The notes below the pieces were generated by a model. It ran no database searches, was not told where the DNA came from, and saw only the letters and a program-made list of their open reading frames with translations. Below are positions 14,520-17,179 of a stretch of 17,179 nt of DNA, piece by piece. How positions within the stretch are numbered: position 1 is the first letter of the stretch; each line of letters starts with the position of its first letter. The stretch is from an uncultured bacterium (GTDB taxonomy: Bacteria; Bacillota; Clostridia; Lachnospirales; Lachnospiraceae): contig CAMTFT010000003.1 of the NCBI GenBank assembly GCA_947071365.1, forward strand, positions 1-17,179. Reading direction: 5' to 3'. The translations under genes were made by a program, and so were the position numbers.

Positions 14520-15824
14520 ACCCTGCGGCACCGCCCCAAATACTTTGTCGTCATCAAACAGCGAAAGCTGCCGGTACGTCGTCGTCTCCACCGGTGTCCT
14601 GCTCTGGCCGTACATCAGGTTCCGCAGGATAAAATCCTCATCTATCTTCAGCGGATACATCTGCCGTCCGCCGCAGGTAATAAAATAAACTGCCCGCTTC
14701 AAGACGACCCCGGCTTTTTTCAGATCCGGGAAGTCAAGACCTCCCATACGCCTGGCCCGCACGATTCTCTGTGCGGACTTCGGCCCGATACCGGGCACCC
14801 GAAGAAGGGTATAATAGTCCGCCCGGTTTATCTCCACGGGAAATTGCTCCAGATGCGACAGCGCCCAGTCGCATTTGGGATCGAGAAATACATTGAAATT
14901 CGGATGCTTCTCACTTAACAGCTCCTGCGCTCCAAAACCGTAAAAACGGAGCAGCCAATCCGCCTGATAAAGGCGGTGCTCCCGCAAAAGCGGCGGGCCG
15001 CCCGGCAACGACGGCAGCATCGCATCCTGATTTACCTGCACGAACGCCGAGTAAAATACCCTCTTCAGCTCAAACTTCTGGTACAATGACTCCGCCACAG
15101 ACAGGATCTGATAATCGTTCTCCGGCGTCGCACCGATGATCATCTGTGTACTCTGCCCCGCAGGAACGAACTGCGGCGCATTCCGGAAGACCGTCAGCTC
15201 ATTCTTATTGGCCTGCCTCGCAAGCTGCACCTGCCGCATTGGGGCAAGTATCCGCTTCCTCGTCTTGTGCGGCGCCAGCCTGCGCAAACTCTCCGCTGTG
15301 GGAAGCTCCAGATTTACACTCATACGGTCTGCCAGAAATCCCGTCTTCTCAATCAGCTCCTGCGGTGCGCCGGGAATCGCCTTCACATGGATATAACCCT
15401 CAAAATGGCATTCGTTCCGAAGCTTGTACAACGTCTGATACAGTAACTCCATGGTGTAAGCAGGATTCTTCAAAATCCCGGAGCTTAGGAACAATCCTTC
15501 TATATAATTGCGCCGGTAAAACTCCATGGTGAGCCTGCAAACCTCGTCCGGCGTGAAGGAAGCCCGCTCCACATCATTCGATGAGCGGTTGATACAGTAT
15601 TTGCAGTCAAACACACACTCATTCGTGAACAGAATCTTTAGCAGGGCTATGCATCTGCCGTCCGCTGAAAAGCTGTGGCAGATACCTGCTGCCGTGCAGT
15701 TTCCCATCCCCTTGCCGCTGCCCTTCCGGTCTACGCCGCTGGAGGTGCAGGCGACATCATACTTCGCCGCGTCTGTCAGAATATTCAGCTTTTGATACAG
15801 ATCCATATCCCTGGCGATTTTCAT
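14499..15824 (-). CDS. Putative DNA modification/repair radical SAM protein (TIGR03916 type) with HhH domain and clamp-like motif
   Basis: A 441-residue member of the radical SAM family linked to DNA repair. Cys70, Cys74 and Cys77 (CVFDCKYC) are the canonical CxxxCxxC ligands for the cluster that cleaves S-adenosylmethionine. Four more cysteines lie just before it (Cys26, 43, 49, 58). The barrel continues through FLSSGILKNP and IHVKAIPGAP. Near residues 336-360, YYTLLRVPGIGPKSAQRIVRAR is a helix-hairpin-helix DNA-binding motif. Close to the C-terminus, residues 419-423 read QLSLF, which matches the consensus for binding the DNA polymerase III beta sliding clamp. The ATG at 15824 has AAGGAGG six bases upstream. 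The promoter bears two LexA boxes. Together these suggest a DNA-damage-induced, replication-associated enzyme acting on DNA. The chemistry is not known for the family. Confidence 0.93.
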   Translation of the reverse strand: MKIARDMDLYQKLNILTDAAKYDVACTSSGVDRKGSGKGMGNCTAAGICHSFSADGRCIALLKILFTNECVFDCKYCINRSSNDVERASFTPDEVCRLTMEFYRRNYIEGLFLSSGILKNPAYTMELLYQTLYKLRNECHFEGYIHVKAIPGAPQELIEKTGFLADRMSVNLELPTAESLRRLAPHKTRKRILAPMRQVQLARQANKNELTVFRNAPQFVPAGQSTQMIIGATPENDYQILSVAESLYQKFELKRVFYSAFVQVNQDAMLPSLPGGPPLLREHRLYQADWLLRFYGFGAQELLSEKHPNFNVFLDPKCDWALSHLEQFPVEINRADYYTLLRVPGIGPKSAQRIVRARRMGGLDFPDLKKAGVVLKRAVYFITCGGRQMYPLKIDEDFILRNLMYGQSRTPVETTTYRQLSLFDDDKVFGAVPQGLLQAGV

Positions 15825-15923
15825 GGCCGCCCTCCTTCCAGGCCCCCGGATCGTCTCACGTATCTGTCAATTTAACAAAACTATCCGGATCCATTTATAA
15901 TATCCCGCTGCTCAATCACTATT

Positions 15924-15951
15924 CGAACTTATGTTCTCGAACGTTTGTTCT
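15924..15951. promoter_or_regulatory. Two abutting LexA (SOS) boxes
   Basis: CGAACTTATGTTCT (15924-15937) and CGAACGTTTGTTCT (15938-15951) both contain GAAC-N4-GTTC, the core of the Gram-positive LexA/DinR box (CGAACRNRYGTTYC). They lie back to back with a 14-base centre-to-centre distance, and the right one covers the predicted transcription start of the radical SAM gene. LexA repression, lifted by DNA damage through RecA, is the direct reading. Confidence 0.88.
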
Positions 15952-15954
15952 ATC

Positions 15955-15982
15955 ATTATAGCACGTTTTCTGAGAATTGCAA
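15955..15982 (-). promoter_or_regulatory. Promoter of the radical SAM - DUF4130 operon
   Basis: On the minus strand, -35 TTGCAA (15977-15982) and a perfect -10 TATAAT (15955-15960) have a 16-base spacer. The predicted start near 15948 falls inside the first LexA box. The leader is about 124 bases and shows no clear structure. Confidence 0.82.
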
Positions 15983-16004
15983 GCCCTGTTTTCAAAGAAA
16001 AAGA

Positions 16005-16075
16005 ATGCGCAAAGCGTATTCGCCGCGCGCGAGCGGTGCTGCTTGCAGCAAATTTCCTCTCCGCGAGCTGCGCAT
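16005..16075. repeat. GC-rich interrupted hairpin upstream of the SOS promoter
   Basis: ATGCGCA (16005-16011) pairs with TGCGCAT (16069-16075), and GCTGC/GCAGC (16038-16042, 16045-16049) forms an inner hairpin, with further CGCG-rich pairing between. On the minus strand the outer stem is followed by TCTTTTTCTTT, so it may act as a second terminator shielding the SOS promoter from upstream transcription. Confidence 0.6.
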
Positions 16076-16087
16076 CCTCGTAGAGCG

Positions 16088-16126
16088 TTTTGTGTCATAG
16101 GAGACGAAATTTCCTATGACACAAAA
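16088..16126. repeat. Perfect 15-bp inverted repeat
   Basis: TTTTGTGTCATAGGA (16088-16102) and its exact complement (16112-16126) surround a nine-base loop. On both strands the T-run precedes the stem and A's follow it, so this is not a standard terminator. The A-run at its right edge is shared with the T-tract of the neighbouring ChbG-gene terminator. Confidence 0.85.
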
Positions 16127-16176
16127 AATGAGGTGCAAACTATCCGGTTCCTCAGGCCAGATTTATTTCGCACCTC
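16124..16176 (-). terminator. Terminator after the ChbG-family gene
   Basis: On the minus strand, GAGGTGC (16170-16176) pairs with GCACCTC (16130-16136), the inner bases ATCTGG/CCGGAT can extend the fold, and the stem is followed by ATTTTTTG. It begins about 70 bases beyond the stop codon at 16248. Confidence 0.7.
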
Positions 16177-16247
16177 TCTTTTCAATTAAAGTTCTGCTAC
16201 AAGCAGCGCAGACTCCGCTCCGCCCGGAACTCCTACAAAACCGCATA

Positions 16248-17066
16248 TTACAACAGGCATCTTGCCATATCCTGCGCTTCCCTGTCCGCGGGCTTTGCTT
16301 CCGTATACTTCAGAAGCCGCAGATCAAACCGTTTCACCCATTGCTCCCAATTTTCGGAAGTCACCGCCTTATACTCCAGATCCCGTTCCTTCTGTATTTT
16401 ACCAGCCGGATTCATTTCGTTGCAAAGGAGCAGCGTTTCCAGACATTTCCTTGCCGGATGTGTCAGATACAAATACTGTTCTCCATCAGAAAACTCTGCC
16501 AGCCACTTTTCCACATTTCCCAGATATTGTTCCTCCGACTTTGCCCAGCGCGGAAAAACGTCCTGTGGAAACCGGTAATAGCCGCTCACATCCAGAAGGC
16601 CCTTTTTCCGGATCCATGCGCCTAGTGCTTCATCAAGACCCGACACTGCACACTCCGGCATCATATGACTGTCTGCATATTCTACATTCAGCCCGAGCCG
16701 CACGAGTCTGTCAAGCTGTGCATCGTATTCCCTCAGAATACCCTCGATATCCGGGTCAGCTTTTGCCAGTTCCTCCGTCGTCTGATAAAAAAAACCTTTT
16801 TCATCGGTAATTCCGGCTCTGCACGCCCCATCTGAGAGCGCACCCCAGCGAATTCCTTCCCACTCTGAATTCAGAGTCAGATGTACTCCAATACAGATAT
16901 GCGAAAATCTCTTCAGTGCTTCCGCCCCTTCTTCTATGTACGGCGCCGGTGCCATACAGGATACGTTTCTCGTCACACAGCCTGTGCGTACCGCTTCCAG
17001 AATCGCATAATTAGCCGCCTGCGCCGAACCAAAATCATCCGATCTACTTATCAAATCTATTGCCAT
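16248..17066 (-). CDS. ChbG/YdjC/HpnK-family carbohydrate deacetylase
   Basis: This 272-residue protein belongs to the YdjC/ChbG family, metal-dependent enzymes that remove acetyl groups from N-acetylated sugars such as diacetylchitobiose. The catalytic SDDFG (Asp10-Asp11), GVHLTLN (His62) and DSHMMP (His134) motifs place the expected metal ligands and catalytic aspartate; a later YLTHPA fits the closing His. The length is close to the family norm. The ATG at 17066 follows GGGAAGGA at a slightly long distance. No sugar transporter or phosphotransferase gene is visible in the window, so the substrate cannot be guessed. The 113 bases upstream to the window end show no clear promoter; the promoter may lie outside. 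Confidence 0.93.
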   Translation of the reverse strand: MAIDLISRSDDFGSAQAANYAILEAVRTGCVTRNVSCMAPAPYIEEGAEALKRFSHICIGVHLTLNSEWEGIRWGALSDGACRAGITDEKGFFYQTTEELAKADPDIEGILREYDAQLDRLVRLGLNVEYADSHMMPECAVSGLDEALGAWIRKKGLLDVSGYYRFPQDVFPRWAKSEEQYLGNVEKWLAEFSDGEQYLYLTHPARKCLETLLLCNEMNPAGKIQKERDLEYKAVTSENWEQWVKRFDLRLLKYTEAKPADREAQDMARCLL

Positions 17067-17179
17067 AGCTTTTATTTCCTTCCCGAATTATTCCAGACTG
17101 TTTCTGTCAGATCAGGCAAAATATCAGACTAGAGGCACCGTATGTTCGGATTCCTCCGGTCTGGCCGCACGAACAGCAA

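Noticed and set aside
14345..14557. Cys/Arg-rich 70-residue minus-strand frame through the 38-40-bp repeats
   Set aside because: It consists of repeat translation and overlaps the radical SAM gene end in another frame.
16088..16126. Perfect inverted repeat as a rho-independent terminator
   Set aside because: T-runs precede the stem on both strands instead of following it.
17124..17179. Possible C-terminal end of another minus-strand gene (reading AVRAARPEESEHTVPLV then stop)
   Set aside because: Only 17 codons are visible and neighbouring frames are also open for part of the stretch, so it cannot be supported.

Overview
The window looks like a chromosomal contig from a Gram-positive, gut-type Clostridia, most likely a Lachnospiraceae member. 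The evidence is moderate to high GC, strong AGGAGG-type ribosome binding sites, sigma-A promoters of the TTGACA-17-TATAAT type, a two-subunit iron-sulfur serine dehydratase, an HPr-like protein without its histidine, and a Gram-positive type LexA box. This assignment is inferred from gene content. The first 45 bases are an Illumina Nextera adapter with the Tn5 mosaic end, not genome. All twelve supported genes lie on the minus strand, so reading in transcription order runs from the right end to the left.

Right part (17179 to 13000). A ChbG/YdjC-family carbohydrate deacetylase ends in its own terminator. After a hairpin-rich gap comes a probable two-gene DNA-damage operon: a radical SAM protein with a helix-hairpin-helix and a C-terminal QLSLF motif resembling the beta-clamp binding consensus, followed by a DUF4130/TIGR03915-type DNA metabolism protein. 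Its promoter carries two directly abutting LexA (SOS) boxes over the transcription start. Both genes end inside tandem repeats that cover their stop codons. This pair is a recognised but functionally unsolved family pair and is the most interesting system here. Next is a small HPr-like protein that lacks the phosphorylatable histidine but keeps the regulatory serine region.

Middle part (13000 to 8100). A 10-bp tandem repeat is followed by a MATE efflux pump whose 5' leader holds two stem-loops and an intrinsic terminator, so it is a riboswitch or attenuator candidate, possibly of the guanidine-IV (mepA) class. Then come the overlapping serine dehydratase genes sdaAB and sdaAA, and an AGCS-family sodium:amino-acid symporter with its own promoter. 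Together they suggest uptake and deamination of serine to pyruvate.

Left part (8100 to 46). A MarR regulator and a second MATE pump form a two-gene operon. A perfect palindrome sits at the -10 element of its promoter and the -35 lies inside the hairpin that ends the preceding symporter gene. Then comes a very large RND-superfamily exporter (1522 residues) with a coiled-coil and low-complexity insertion of about 480 residues, with no adaptor or outer-membrane partner nearby. A DUF362 protein with its own promoter and a strong terminator closes the window. No rRNA, tRNA, CRISPR array, transposase or phage gene was seen.
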